From DASSFG01 sp035547915 (lineage in GTDB: Bacteria > Planctomycetota > Planctomycetia > Pirellulales > JAICIG01): a stretch of 64,000 bases of DNA. The notes under the pieces were generated by a model. That model searched no databases. It saw only the letters and a list, made by a program, of their open reading frames with translations, and was not told the origin of the DNA. Both the position numbers and the translations under genes were made by a program. Location of the stretch: positions 1 to 64,000 of the forward strand of contig DASZTS010000102.1 of NCBI GenBank assembly GCA_035547915.1, read 5' to 3'. Below are positions 27,414 to 37,135 of the stretch, piece by piece. Position 1 is the first letter of the stretch. The number at the start of each line of letters is the position of its first letter.

Positions 27414-30400
27414 ATGTGGGGGCCTTTCCCTCGATCTCTGTTCATTTCGTCCCTTCGTTCCTCCGGCCACGGCAAGAAATCGCGACCGCACTCGAAGAGG
27501 CGGAATCGCCGCGCGCGGCAGGCCGAACAGCTCGAAAACCGCTGGCTGCTGACCTCCGATCCGATCGTGACGGTCGACACCAACTTCGGCAACTTCCAGA
27601 TCGAGTTGCGCCCCGACGCGGCCCCCCAAACGGTGGCCAATTTCCTCCAATACGTCGAAAGCGGCGCCTACACCGACTCGATCTTCCACCGCTCGGTGCC
27701 CGGTTTCGTCGAGCAGGCGGGCGGGTTCACCTCCACCAGCACCACGTTCACCAGCACCTCGCAATTCACCGAGATTCCGACCAACGCTCCCGTCGCGTTG
27801 GAATACGATCTGCCCAACATCGCCGGCAGCGTGGCCATGGCGCGCACCAGCGACGCCAATAGTGCCACCGATCAGTGGTTCGTAAACTTGGCCGACAACA
27901 CGTCGACACTCGCGCCGGGCGGCAGCGACCCCAACGGCTACGCCGTGTTCGGCCAGGTCATCGGCAACGGCATGCAAGTGCTCGATGCCATCGCCGCGCT
28001 GACGGTCGACAATGCCGACGGAGGCACGTTCAGCCAGCTTCCGCTGGGACCGAACAACGAACTGGTGCAAATCAGCTCGGTGACCATCGACAGCATCGAC
28101 GGCACGGTCTTCAGCGATACCAACGGCAACGGTACGGTCGACACGGGCGAGCAGGGAATAGCGGGCCGCACGGTCTTCATCGACGAAGCCGGCACCGGCA
28201 TCTACCAAACCGGCGATCCGACGGCCACCACCGATTCCAGCGGCGACTATTCGTTCTCGGGCTTGGCGGCTGGAACCTACAAGGTCGTCGAAGAGCTGCC
28301 CAACAACGTCAGCCTGACCAACCCCAGCCAGACGGTGACCGTCGTCGCCAACGAGACGGCCTCTGGCGTCAACTTCGCCGAAGAGGCGTCGATCAAGGGG
28401 ACTATCTTCACGGACACCAACGACAACGGCACCCTGGATACGGGCGAGGCCGGCGTGTCTGGCCAGACCGTGTTCTTGAACAACGACGGCACCGGCGCTC
28501 CGGATTCCAACAATCCGTCGACCGTGACCGACGCCAACGGAAATTATTCGTTCTCCGATTTGGTGTCCGGCAACTACACCGTCGACGTTGTCCCTCCGTC
28601 CGGTACGACCATTAGCACGCCCAGTGCCAACCTCTCCGTGACCGTCAGCACGGGCGCAGCCGCGCAGGTGGTGAACATCGGCGAGGTACCCCCGTCCATC
28701 GCCGGTACCGTATTTATCGACGCGAACGATAACGCCCAGTTCGACTCGGGCGACACCGGCATCGCCGGCCGCACCGTATTCATCAATACGGACGGCAGCG
28801 GCACGGCCGACGGCACCAACCCGCAGACCACCACCAACTCCCTCGGCCAGTTCACATTCTCCGGATTGGCGGCGGGTAGTTACACGGTGGAAGAAGTGCT
28901 GCCCACCGGCGGCACGCTGACGACGCCGACTCAGACCATCACGGTCACCGTCGGCCAAACCGCCTCCGGCGTGCTCTTCGGCGAATTGCCGTCGATCACC
29001 GGCACGGTCTTCGTCGACCTCAGCGGGAGCGGCACGGATACCTCCGCCGATCCGGGGCTGGCCGGCCAGACCGTCTTCTTGAACATCGACGGCACCGGCG
29101 TACCGGACTCGAGCAACCCCTCGACGACCACCGATTCGAACGGCAACTTTGCCTTCGGCACCGAGCCGGCGGGCAACTACACGGTCGAAGAGGTCCTGCC
29201 CAGCAACGTGTCGCTCTCGACGGCCGCCCAATCGATAACGGTCACAGCCGGCAAGACCACGACGGGCGTCGTGTTCGGCGACTTACCGTCGATCAGCGGT
29301 ACGGTGTTCACCGACACCAACGGCAACGGCACGCTGGACTCGGGCGAAACGGGCGTCTCTGGCCGCACGGTGTTCATCAACCAGGACGGCAGTGGCACGG
29401 CCGACGGCACCAACCCGCAGGCCACCACCGACACGAACGGCAATTATTACTTCCTCGGCCTGGCAGCCGGTAGCTATTCGGTCACGGAAGTCATTCCGAC
29501 GGGCGTCACCCTGACCACGTCGGTACCCGAGACTGCGGTTGTGACGGCGGGCCACGTGACGGCGGGAATCGACCTCGGCGAAAGTTCGAGCACGGGCACC
29601 GGAACGGGCGCCATCTCCGGCACCGTCTTCAACGATCTCAACCTGAACGGCCAATTCGACACGGGCGAGCCGGGCCTGCAAGGACGAAAGGTCTTCCTGA
29701 ACATCGACGGTACCGGCGTACCCGACAGCAACAACCCCTCGACCACCACCGACGCCAACGGCGACTTCTCGTTCACTGGGCTCGTGGCCGGCAATTACTC
29801 GGTGGAAGAGGTGTTATCGCCCGTGGGTAGCGTTTCGCTCACCACCCAGCCCGTGACCCTGGCGCTCACTACCGGTCAGAACGTCTCGGGCGTGATGATC
29901 GGGAATGCGGTGGCCAGCACGATCGTGCCGATCGATCTGGTAGATGTTAAGCTTCCCGCCGCCAGCGATGCCGACACCGCCTACATCGACGCGCTCTACC
30001 AGGACATCCTGGGGCACGCACCCGATCCCACCGGCCTGGCTTACTGGCAGCAGCAGATGTCCTCGGGCGTGAGCAATTCCACGGTGGCCCAGACATTGTG
30101 GGACTCGCCCGAGCACCGTGGCGAAGAAGTCGAGCAGTTCTACGAAACTTTCTTGGGTCGCGCTTCGGACCCCGTCGGCAAGGCCTATTGGGTGGCCGCC
30201 TACAACTCGTGGGGCACCGAGCAGATCGAAGTGGCGGGCTTCATCGGATCGCAGGAATTTCAGAGTCTGCATTCCGGCGATACCAGCCTGGTCGACGCGC
30301 TTTACAGCGACGTCGCGGAGCGGGCCGCCGATTCCGCGGGCGAGAGCTACTGGGTCAACCAACTCAGCAGCGGCACGCCGCAGCTCCAGGTGTTGTTCAG

Positions 30401-33281
30401 CTTCATCTATGGAACCGAGGCCAGCACCGCGCTCGTCGACTCCTTCTACTCTGAGTATCTGCACCGCGCACCCGACAGCGCGAGCTTGACGACCTGGGTC
30501 AACGACCTGACGTCACAATCGTTGACCGCCGACCAGGTGGCCATCGACATCCTCTCCGGCACCGAATACTTCAACGACGTCACAGGCGACACCGCACCGA
30601 CGATCACGAGTGCCGCCGCCACATCCTTCACGACCGGCGCGGCCGGATCGTTCACGGTGACGACCAGCGGCATGCCCGCCGGAGCCCTCAGCGAGTCGGG
30701 TGCGCTGCCCAGTGGCGTGACCTTCACCGACAACGGCAACGGCACGGCCACTTTGGCCGGCACGCCGGCCTCCGGCAGCGCAGGTACGTACGCCCTCACG
30801 CTGTCGGTGAACAATGGCGTCGGCAACGCCGGCACCCAGAGTTTCGTACTGACCGTCACGACAACCACCACGGCGCCCACCTTCACCAGCGCCGCCTCCG
30901 CGACGTTCGCTGTGGGCACGGCCGGATCGTTCTCGATCTCGACCACCGGTTCGCCCACTTCGGCCCTCACCGAAACGGGCTCGCTGCCCAGCGGCGTGAC
31001 GTTCGTCGACAACGGCAACGGCACGGCCACCCTCAGCGGCACGCCGGCCTCCGGCACCGCCAACACCTATGCTCTGACGTTCAGCGCCAACAACGGCGGG
31101 ACGCCCGTCACGCAATCGTTCACGCTGACGGTCGGCCAGGCGCCTTCGATCACGACCATCGCCGACTCGACCTTCAACGTCGGCACCTCGGGAACGCTCA
31201 ACGTGCAAACATCGGGCTTCCCCACGGCCACGATCACCGCCGCCGGCTTGCCGAGCGGCGTGACACTGACCGACAACCACGACGGCACCGCCAAGATCAG
31301 CGGCACGCCCGCGGTCGGTTCGGGCAATACCTACAACGTCACGGTCACGGCGACCAACGGCATCGGCACGGCCGCCACGGAGTCGTTCACGCTGACGGTC
31401 GACGAAGCTCCGGGCATCACGGCCATCCCTGCCACGACCTTCGCGGTCGGCACTCATGGCACGCTCAACGTCCAGACCACGGGCTTCCCGACCGACACGA
31501 TCAGCGCCAGTGGCTTGCCGACGGGGGTCACGCTGACCGACAACCTCAACGGTACCGCTACCATCCAGGGCACGCCCGCCGCGGGTTCGGGTGGCGCGTA
31601 CAACGTCACGGTCACGGCGTCCAACAGCAGCGGTACCGCCGCCACGCGGACCTTCGTACTCACGGTCGACGAGGCGCCGGGCATCACGGTCATCCCCGCC
31701 ACGACGTTCACGGTCGGCACGGCCGGAACGATCAACGTGCAGACGACGGGCTATCCCTTCGACACCCTGAGTGCCACCGGCTTGCCGACCGGTGTGACGC
31801 TCACCGACAACCACGACGGCACCGCCACCATTCAGGGCACGCCTGCCGCAGGCTCGGGTGGCACCTACAACGTCACGGTCACGGGCTCTAACAGCAGCGG
31901 CACGGCCGCCACGCAGTCCTTCGTGCTGACGGTCGACGAGGCGCCGTCGATCTCGGCCATCGCCAACACGACCTTCACGGTCGGCACGGCCGGGTCGATC
32001 AGTGTGCAGACGGCGGGCTTCCCGACGGACACGATCACCGCTAGCGGATTGCCGACCGGCGTGACGCTGACCGACAACGGCGACGGTACGGCCACCATCT
32101 CGGGCACGCCGGCGGCCGGCACCGGCGGGACGTTCAACGTCACCGTCAGCGCTGCCAACACGAGTGGCACGACCGCCACGCAGTCCTTCACGCTGACGGT
32201 CGACGAAGCCCCGTCGATCTCGACCATCGCCGACACGACCTTCACGGTCGGCACGGCCGGATCGATCAGCGTACAAACGGCGGGCTTCCCGACGGATACC
32301 ATCACGGTCAGCGGCTTGCCGAACGGCGTGACGTACACCGATAACGGCGACGGCACGGCCACCATCAGTGGCACGCCGGCAGCGGGCACCGGCGGGACGC
32401 ATGACGTCACCGTCAGCGCCGCCAACAGCAGCGGCACCACGGCCACGCAATCGTTCGTGCTGACGGTCAACGAAGCTCCGTCGATCTCGACCATCGCCGA
32501 CACGACCTTCACCGTGGGTACGGCCGGATCGATCAGCGTGCAGACGGCGGGCTTCCCGACAGACACCATCACGGTCAGCGGCTTGCCGAACGGAGTGACA
32601 TATACCGACAACGGAGACGGCACGGCCACCATCGCCGGCACACCTGAGGTCGGCAGCGGCGGGACCTATAACGTCACCGTCAACGCCGCTAACAGCAGCG
32701 GCACCACGGCCACGCAGACCTTCACCCTGACGGTCAACGAAGCTCCGTCGATCTCGACCATCGCCGACACGACCTTCACCGTGGGCACGGCCGGATCGAT
32801 CGACGTGCAGACGGCGGGCTTCCCGACGGATACCATCACGGTCAGCGGCTTGCCGAACGGCGTGACGTACACCGATAACGGCGACGGCACGGCCACCATC
32901 GCGGGCACACCGGAGGCCGGCAGCGGCGGGACCTATAACGTCACCGTCAATGCCGCCAATAGCAGCGGTCCGACCGCCACGCAGACCTTCGTGCTGACGG
33001 TTGACGAAGCCCCGTCGATCACGTCGAACAACGCGGCCGGTTTCACTGCCGGGACGGCGGGATCGTTCACCGTCACCACGGCGGGCTTCCCGACCGCCGC
33101 GATTTCCATCTCCGCGTCGGACACGTTGCCGCCGGGCGTCGCGCTCGTCGACAACGGCGACGGCACGGCCACGCTTTCGAGCACGACCAGCGCCGCGGCG
33201 GGGACGTATAACTTCACGATCGATGCGACGAACGGGACCTCGCCCGACGCGAGCCAGCCGTTCACGTTGACGATCAGCTAA
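27414..33281 (+). CDS. Giant mosaic surface protein: cyclophilin, SdrB-like, DUF4214 and putative Ig repeats
   Basis: 1955 aa from the ATG at 27414 (MWGPFPRSL), preceded by GGTGAG; a GTG at 27258 would add 52 unlikely residues. A basic N-terminus leads to QLENRWLLT, a LEPR-XLL-like motif. A cyclophilin-type peptidyl-prolyl isomerase domain follows (about 45-220) with FHRSVPGFVEQAG, SVAMAR and DQWFVN. Then come six SdrB/CnaB-like repeats of about 100 aa (GTVF.DTNGNGT.D.GE; nt 28100-29910), four DUF4214 units (ALYQDILGHAPD; nt 29970-30590) and ten putative-Ig (He_PIG-like) repeats to the end. DxNGNGxxD loops are likely calcium sites. The protein is probably exported and bound to the cell surface or matrix. 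Confidence 0.9.
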   Translation: MWGPFPRSLFISSLRSSGHGKKSRPHSKRRNRRARQAEQLENRWLLTSDPIVTVDTNFGNFQIELRPDAAPQTVANFLQYVESGAYTDSIFHRSVPGFVEQAGGFTSTSTTFTSTSQFTEIPTNAPVALEYDLPNIAGSVAMARTSDANSATDQWFVNLADNTSTLAPGGSDPNGYAVFGQVIGNGMQVLDAIAALTVDNADGGTFSQLPLGPNNELVQISSVTIDSIDGTVFSDTNGNGTVDTGEQGIAGRTVFIDEAGTGIYQTGDPTATTDSSGDYSFSGLAAGTYKVVEELPNNVSLTNPSQTVTVVANETASGVNFAEEASIKGTIFTDTNDNGTLDTGEAGVSGQTVFLNNDGTGAPDSNNPSTVTDANGNYSFSDLVSGNYTVDVVPPSGTTISTPSANLSVTVSTGAAAQVVNIGEVPPSIAGTVFIDANDNAQFDSGDTGIAGRTVFINTDGSGTADGTNPQTTTNSLGQFTFSGLAAGSYTVEEVLPTGGTLTTPTQTITVTVGQTASGVLFGELPSITGTVFVDLSGSGTDTSADPGLAGQTVFLNIDGTGVPDSSNPSTTTDSNGNFAFGTEPAGNYTVEEVLPSNVSLSTAAQSITVTAGKTTTGVVFGDLPSISGTVFTDTNGNGTLDSGETGVSGRTVFINQDGSGTADGTNPQATTDTNGNYYFLGLAAGSYSVTEVIPTGVTLTTSVPETAVVTAGHVTAGIDLGESSSTGTGTGAISGTVFNDLNLNGQFDTGEPGLQGRKVFLNIDGTGVPDSNNPSTTTDANGDFSFTGLVAGNYSVEEVLSPVGSVSLTTQPVTLALTTGQNVSGVMIGNAVASTIVPIDLVDVKLPAASDADTAYIDALYQDILGHAPDPTGLAYWQQQMSSGVSNSTVAQTLWDSPEHRGEEVEQFYETFLGRASDPVGKAYWVAAYNSWGTEQIEVAGFIGSQEFQSLHSGDTSLVDALYSDVAERAADSAGESYWVNQLSSGTPQLQVLFSFIYGTEASTALVDSFYSEYLHRAPDSASLTTWVNDLTSQSLTADQVAIDILSGTEYFNDVTGDTAPTITSAAATSFTTGAAGSFTVTTSGMPAGALSESGALPSGVTFTDNGNGTATLAGTPASGSAGTYALTLSVNNGVGNAGTQSFVLTVTTTTTAPTFTSAASATFAVGTAGSFSISTTGSPTSALTETGSLPSGVTFVDNGNGTATLSGTPASGTANTYALTFSANNGGTPVTQSFTLTVGQAPSITTIADSTFNVGTSGTLNVQTSGFPTATITAAGLPSGVTLTDNHDGTAKISGTPAVGSGNTYNVTVTATNGIGTAATESFTLTVDEAPGITAIPATTFAVGTHGTLNVQTTGFPTDTISASGLPTGVTLTDNLNGTATIQGTPAAGSGGAYNVTVTASNSSGTAATRTFVLTVDEAPGITVIPATTFTVGTAGTINVQTTGYPFDTLSATGLPTGVTLTDNHDGTATIQGTPAAGSGGTYNVTVTGSNSSGTAATQSFVLTVDEAPSISAIANTTFTVGTAGSISVQTAGFPTDTITASGLPTGVTLTDNGDGTATISGTPAAGTGGTFNVTVSAANTSGTTATQSFTLTVDEAPSISTIADTTFTVGTAGSISVQTAGFPTDTITVSGLPNGVTYTDNGDGTATISGTPAAGTGGTHDVTVSAANSSGTTATQSFVLTVNEAPSISTIADTTFTVGTAGSISVQTAGFPTDTITVSGLPNGVTYTDNGDGTATIAGTPEVGSGGTYNVTVNAANSSGTTATQTFTLTVNEAPSISTIADTTFTVGTAGSIDVQTAGFPTDTITVSGLPNGVTYTDNGDGTATIAGTPEAGSGGTYNVTVNAANSSGPTATQTFVLTVDEAPSITSNNAAGFTAGTAGSFTVTTAGFPTAAISISASDTLPPGVALVDNGDGTATLSSTTSAAAGTYNFTIDATNGTSPDASQPFTLTIS
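30598..33278 (+). repeat. Ten tandem 89-aa (267-bp) repeats inside the surface-protein gene
   Basis: Each unit begins AP[ST]I and carries GLP.GVT.TDN.DGTA.I.GTP. Unit starts near 32209, 32476 and 32743 are exactly 267 bp apart, and these three units are nearly identical at the DNA level, while the first two and last units have diverged. The pattern indicates recent duplication or gene conversion in the C-terminal third. Confidence 0.85.
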
Positions 33282-33298
33282 GGGAATACCCAGAAGCT

Positions 33299-33331
33299 CG
33301 CCGGCGATGCGAATTGGCCGCGTCGCCGGCG
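33299..33331 (+). terminator. Hairpin behind the surface-protein gene
   Basis: Perfect 9-bp stem CGCCGGCGA/TCGCCGGCG with a 15-nt loop, starting 18 bp after the stop codon. There is no T-tract, so it may stabilise the mRNA end or assist termination rather than act as a classical intrinsic terminator. Confidence 0.4.
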
Positions 33332-33544
33332 GGCAATGGGTAATGCGGTGCGCCCTAGACCACACGACCACGACGATGCCACGTCTACGCGGCTGTGACG
33401 ACACTTTCCCGAATCGGGCTCATAGTCGTCCGCCGATTTTTTGGTAAAAGGACGGTTTGCTGTCGACGATCGCGCGGCACCTCCGCCAGCGCACCCCAAA
33501 CTGGCTCGCGCTGCAAGGCCGACCGACGGAGTAGCGAGACACCG

Positions 33545-34375
33545 ATGCGATGTGCCGATCTGCGACTTGCTTGGCTGGTACTGCTGACGGCGTGGGCTCC
33601 CCGCCCAGATGCGTTGGCCGCCGAACCGCCGCTCCAGCCCAAGCCAGCCGCCACGATAAGCCTGTTGGTGCCGGCCTATTTCTATCCGGCGGGCGAGGGA
33701 TTGAAGGATTGGAATCGGCTCATCGCCGCGGCCGCTGAGGTGCCCATCGTGGCCATCGCCAACCCGGCCAGCGGACCGGGCGAGAAGCCCGATCCGAACC
33801 ATGCCATGATCATCGGCCGGGCGGCACGGGCCGGCGTGACGGTGGTCGGCTACGTTGGCACGGTCTACGCCAAGAAGCCGCTGGCGCAGGCCAAGGCCGA
33901 AGTCGACCGCTGGATGGAATTCTATCCGGCCATCGGCGGCTTCTTCTTCGACGAACAGGCGAGCGACGGCGAGCAACTCGCCTACTATCGAGAGTTATTC
34001 GACTACGCCCGCCAGAAGACGCACGATGGTCTTGTGGCTTCCAACCCGGGCGTTCCCTGCGACGTGGCATACATCAACACAGCGCGAGCCGACGTAGTCT
34101 GCATCTTCGAGAACGAACGGGGCTACGACGATTTCACGCCGCCGACCGCCTGGCAGGACAACGAACGGCGACATGCGGCCGCCGTACCATTCCGGACGGC
34201 CGATACCCGCCAAATGCACGATCGTCTGCGCCGCGCGGTCGAGTTGAAGCTGGGGTATTTCTACGCCACCGACGACGTCGGTCCGAATCCCTGGGACCGG
34301 CTGCCCACGTACTGGGACGACGAAGTCGCGGCCATTCGCGCCCTAACAGCGGCTCACAAACCCCGGAAGTCGTGA
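33545..34375 (+). CDS. Secreted spherulin-4 family (GH135-like) protein
   Basis: 276 aa from the ATG at 33545 (MRCADLRLAW); an earlier in-frame start would precede the signal peptide, which ends near ALA-AE. The whole mature part is a spherulin-4 domain: LLVPAYFYP at the start, GVTVVGYVGT, GGFFFDEQAS and NPWDRLPTYWDDEVAA at the end. Fungal Sph3 (GH135), which cuts galactosamine-containing exopolysaccharide, uses an Asp-Glu pair and a later Glu. Asp136-Glu137 and Glu189 (CIFENERG) are in matching places. Periplasmic or extracellular glycan hydrolysis is inferred, with unknown substrate. The last codons and stop lie inside a copy of the dispersed repeat. It faces a kinase gene that carries the same domain. 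Confidence 0.82.
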   Translation: MRCADLRLAWLVLLTAWAPRPDALAAEPPLQPKPAATISLLVPAYFYPAGEGLKDWNRLIAAAAEVPIVAIANPASGPGEKPDPNHAMIIGRAARAGVTVVGYVGTVYAKKPLAQAKAEVDRWMEFYPAIGGFFFDEQASDGEQLAYYRELFDYARQKTHDGLVASNPGVPCDVAYINTARADVVCIFENERGYDDFTPPTAWQDNERRHAAAVPFRTADTRQMHDRLRRAVELKLGYFYATDDVGPNPWDRLPTYWDDEVAAIRALTAAHKPRKS

Positions 34376-34420
34376 AACGCCGATTTTTGTGGTGCTCGAT
34401 CCGGTTTTGTCGGTGGCTAA
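34344..34420 (+). repeat. Dispersed intergenic repeat, copy 5 (overlaps a gene end)
   Basis: Shortened copy starting AACAGCGGCTCACAAACC and ending CGGTTTTGTCGGTGGC, with GTGAAACGCCGATTTTTG in the middle. The left part of the central hairpin is deleted. It encodes the last ten residues (about TAAHKPRKS) and the stop of the spherulin-4 gene. Confidence 0.65.
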
Positions 34421-34483
34421 GGCGCTGTGGTACTAAAATGATCCGCCCGGTGATCAAGGAACGAAGCAAGAGTAGCCGGCGAG

Positions 34484-37135
34484 CTACTGTTGCCGAAACG
34501 CGGCAACCTCGGCATCCCAATACTCGGGAAGCTTGGCCCACGGATTGGGGTCGGTGCCGTCGGTCATGAAGAGGTGCCCGACGCCGTCCGCGGCCGCCCG
34601 ACGGAAGCCGGCCTGCATGTCCGCCTCGTCCGATATCCCATAGAGCACCGCGGCGAGTCGCTCCGCGGCCACCTTCGCCAAGGCGGGCGGACGTTGGAAC
34701 GCGTTCAAGCCGGCCTTGTTGTCGAAGATGCAGATGATGTCGGCCGCCGGCCGATCGAAATAGCCAGGATCGCAAGCCACGCCGGGGTTGGCGACGACCA
34801 AACCGGTCGGGAGCCGTTTCTTCGCGTAGTTGTAGAGTTCCGCGTATTGTTCGATGTGGTCGGTGCCGCTGGCCTGCTCGTCGAAGAAGAAGCCGCCGAT
34901 CTCCGGATAGAAACCGAGCCAACGGTCGATGTCGGCCGTAACCTCGTCCGGCGGGCGTTTGCCATGGCCCGTGCTGATATAACCGATCACGCGCATACCG
35001 GCTTGCGCGGCGTTGTGAATCAGTGCCGCGTAGTTGGCATCGGCCTCGTTACCCGGGCCGCTGGACGCATTGGCGATCGCCACCACCGAAACGTCTCGCG
35101 CGGCCGACCGCAAACGGTCCCACTCCCGCTTCCCTTTCTCGGCCGGATAGAAATAGGCGGGCACCAACAGATTCACCGTCGCGTCTTCGGTGGAGGTCGG
35201 CGGCGGGTACGATCCGAACAGGGCCGCGACCTGCTCGGCGCCCAGTGCGCCGTTCCACACCTCGACCTCGTCGATCAACCCGTCGAACTGGCCACCACCT
35301 AATGCGAATTTCGCGTTCGATTCCTGGAGCGCCGTCGGCACGCGGCCGTCGCGGGCAAACTCGGGCGTCTGCCGCAACGCGGGCGAGGTCGACAGCAACT
35401 GTAAGCTCGCGAGCTGGCCGTCGACATAAAGACAGAGGCGTTCGCCGTCATAAACACCCACCAGATGTGACCACGCGCGGGGCCGACCACCTGCCTCGAT
35501 CGCCACAGCCGTTCCTTGCGGACCACCCACGGCGAACGCCGCGCGGAACGAATAGACGCCGTCGGACCAGTCGAGCGCGTAGGAGCCCTTGTCGGACCAA
35601 ATACCGGCGACGTGCGCCGCGCCGTCCGATTTAGGACGCACCCAGGCCGCTAGCGTAACGGCCTTGGTGGCGTGCAGCGGCCCGTCGTCGGCCGCCGTGA
35701 CGGGATCGTTCGACGCGGAGAAGGCCGCCGCGGAACCGCGTACGCCCGGTCGGCGTCGCGGGCCGCCGGCCGTCGGCGTATCTCCATCGAAATCCCATTG
35801 CGCGATCGGCTCGGGCACGGTGACGGCAGCGCTGGTCTGCACGGCAGGCCCGACCAGATCGGTCACGGGGCTACGCGGAAACAAATACCATCCCGAAAAC
35901 GCAACGGCTACGGCGGAGCTTGCCACCAGCCATGGCCACCACGCCACGCGGCTTTGGATGATCGGACTCGACGCCGTCCGCCGTCCGCTTGCGAACGTGT
36001 TCGACTCCGCACCCGCGGGGAGCGGCTGCGCCTCGATCGGCGCGGCGTCGGATCCCTTCAGATACTCGGCCAAGGCGTCGGCCAACTCGCGCATCGAGTG
36101 ATAGCGGTCGGCCGGGTCCTTGGAGATCGCCTTCAGGCAAATCGCGTCCAGCCGCGGGTCGACCTCCGGCCTGATCGCGGACGGAGGTTTTGGCGTGAGG
36201 TCGGTGACCTGTTTGAGCACGTCGGACGTGGTGCCCGAAAACGGACGACGCGCGGTGAGCATTTCGTAGAGTACGAGCCCCAACGCATAGATGTCGGTGG
36301 CGGGACCGATCTGGTCGAGCCGCGACAGGGCCTGCTCCGGCGCCATGTAAGCGGGCGTGCCCAACACGGCCCCTTCTTGTGTCAGCGTCGAGGCGTCGGG
36401 GTCGCTGCGCCGTGCCAGCCCAAAATCCATCACCACGGGCTGCCCGCGGCGGTCGATCATGATATTGGTCGGCTTCAGGTCGCGATGGATGATGCCCGTG
36501 CGGTGCGCCTCGGCCAATGCCAAGGCCAACTTTCGCACGGTCCCGGCGGTGGCCCGCTCGGGGATGGGTCGGCCGCGATCGATGATTTCGGCCAGCGACT
36601 GGCCGTCGACCAGCGCCATCACGATATAGGGCCGCCCTTCACACTCGGCCGCCTCGTAGACCGGGCAGATGTGCGGATGGTTGAGCGTGGCCGCCGTGCG
36701 TGCTTCGCGGATGAACCGCTCACGCTGTTCGTCGTTTTGCAGCAGCCTCGCGCTGGGAATCTTGAGCGCCACGTCCCGATCCAACTGCGGATCGTGGGCC
36801 CGGTAGACCGCGCCGCAACCACCCTTTCCCAACAACTCCAAGACCTCGAAGCGACCGAACGTGCGCGGGTGGCGCGAGGTCGCAAACCAGCCCGTGGAAC
36901 CGGGCGTCGGGTTGCTCGGATCGGGCGTGCGTGGATGCGGGTCGAGGTTCCCGACGGTCTCTTCCGGTGGCTGCTCATCGAGCGGCTCGCCGTCGGGCGC
37001 GGACAGCTTGTCGAGCAGCGGCTGACAAACCTGGCTGCAAGCAGCCACGTGCTGCTGGATCAGTTGGCTGTCGGCATCGCTCGTCAAGCCGGCGCGCCAC
37101 CGCCGGAGTTCGTCGACTGTCGGGCAGGCTTCCAT
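34484..37135 (-). CDS. Receptor Ser/Thr kinase with LamG-like and spherulin-4 (GH135-like) ectodomains
   Basis: 883 aa from the ATG at 37133-37135 (MEACPTVDEL); a TTG at 37183 would add 16 residues. An N-terminal zinc-finger-like segment (HVAACSQVC) precedes a complete kinase domain (about 92-360): GKGGCGAVY, Lys125, HRDLKPTN with Asp219, DFG with Asp237, and APEQ. One membrane helix lies at about 399-418. Outside it are a LamG/concanavalin-like domain (about 440-640; AWVRPKSDGAAH, HLVGVYDGERLCLYVDG, GLIDEVEVWNGAL) and a spherulin-4 domain (about 645-883) with FFFDEQAS (Asp752-Glu753). At the place of the third catalytic Glu it has Asp805 (CIFDNKAG). A glycan-sensing receptor kinase is the likely role. 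Confidence 0.88.
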   Translation of the reverse strand: MEACPTVDELRRWRAGLTSDADSQLIQQHVAACSQVCQPLLDKLSAPDGEPLDEQPPEETVGNLDPHPRTPDPSNPTPGSTGWFATSRHPRTFGRFEVLELLGKGGCGAVYRAHDPQLDRDVALKIPSARLLQNDEQRERFIREARTAATLNHPHICPVYEAAECEGRPYIVMALVDGQSLAEIIDRGRPIPERATAGTVRKLALALAEAHRTGIIHRDLKPTNIMIDRRGQPVVMDFGLARRSDPDASTLTQEGAVLGTPAYMAPEQALSRLDQIGPATDIYALGLVLYEMLTARRPFSGTTSDVLKQVTDLTPKPPSAIRPEVDPRLDAICLKAISKDPADRYHSMRELADALAEYLKGSDAAPIEAQPLPAGAESNTFASGRRTASSPIIQSRVAWWPWLVASSAVAVAFSGWYLFPRSPVTDLVGPAVQTSAAVTVPEPIAQWDFDGDTPTAGGPRRRPGVRGSAAAFSASNDPVTAADDGPLHATKAVTLAAWVRPKSDGAAHVAGIWSDKGSYALDWSDGVYSFRAAFAVGGPQGTAVAIEAGGRPRAWSHLVGVYDGERLCLYVDGQLASLQLLSTSPALRQTPEFARDGRVPTALQESNAKFALGGGQFDGLIDEVEVWNGALGAEQVAALFGSYPPPTSTEDATVNLLVPAYFYPAEKGKREWDRLRSAARDVSVVAIANASSGPGNEADANYAALIHNAAQAGMRVIGYISTGHGKRPPDEVTADIDRWLGFYPEIGGFFFDEQASGTDHIEQYAELYNYAKKRLPTGLVVANPGVACDPGYFDRPAADIICIFDNKAGLNAFQRPPALAKVAAERLAAVLYGISDEADMQAGFRRAAADGVGHLFMTDGTDPNPWAKLPEYWDAEVAAFRQQ

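Noticed and set aside
30598..33278. Regular repeats that might be taken for a CRISPR array
   Set aside because: The period is 267 bp, the units are in-frame coding repeats of 89 aa, and there are no short repeats separated by unique spacers.
30513..33404. A 963-codon open frame on the minus strand
   Set aside because: Its apparent repeats are only the complement of the Ig-like repeat DNA of the surface-protein gene.
33420..33465. A tenth copy of the dispersed repeat
   Set aside because: CCGATTTTTTGG followed by GGACGGTTTGCTGTCGAC resembles one half of the element, but the match is too weak to call without a computed alignment.
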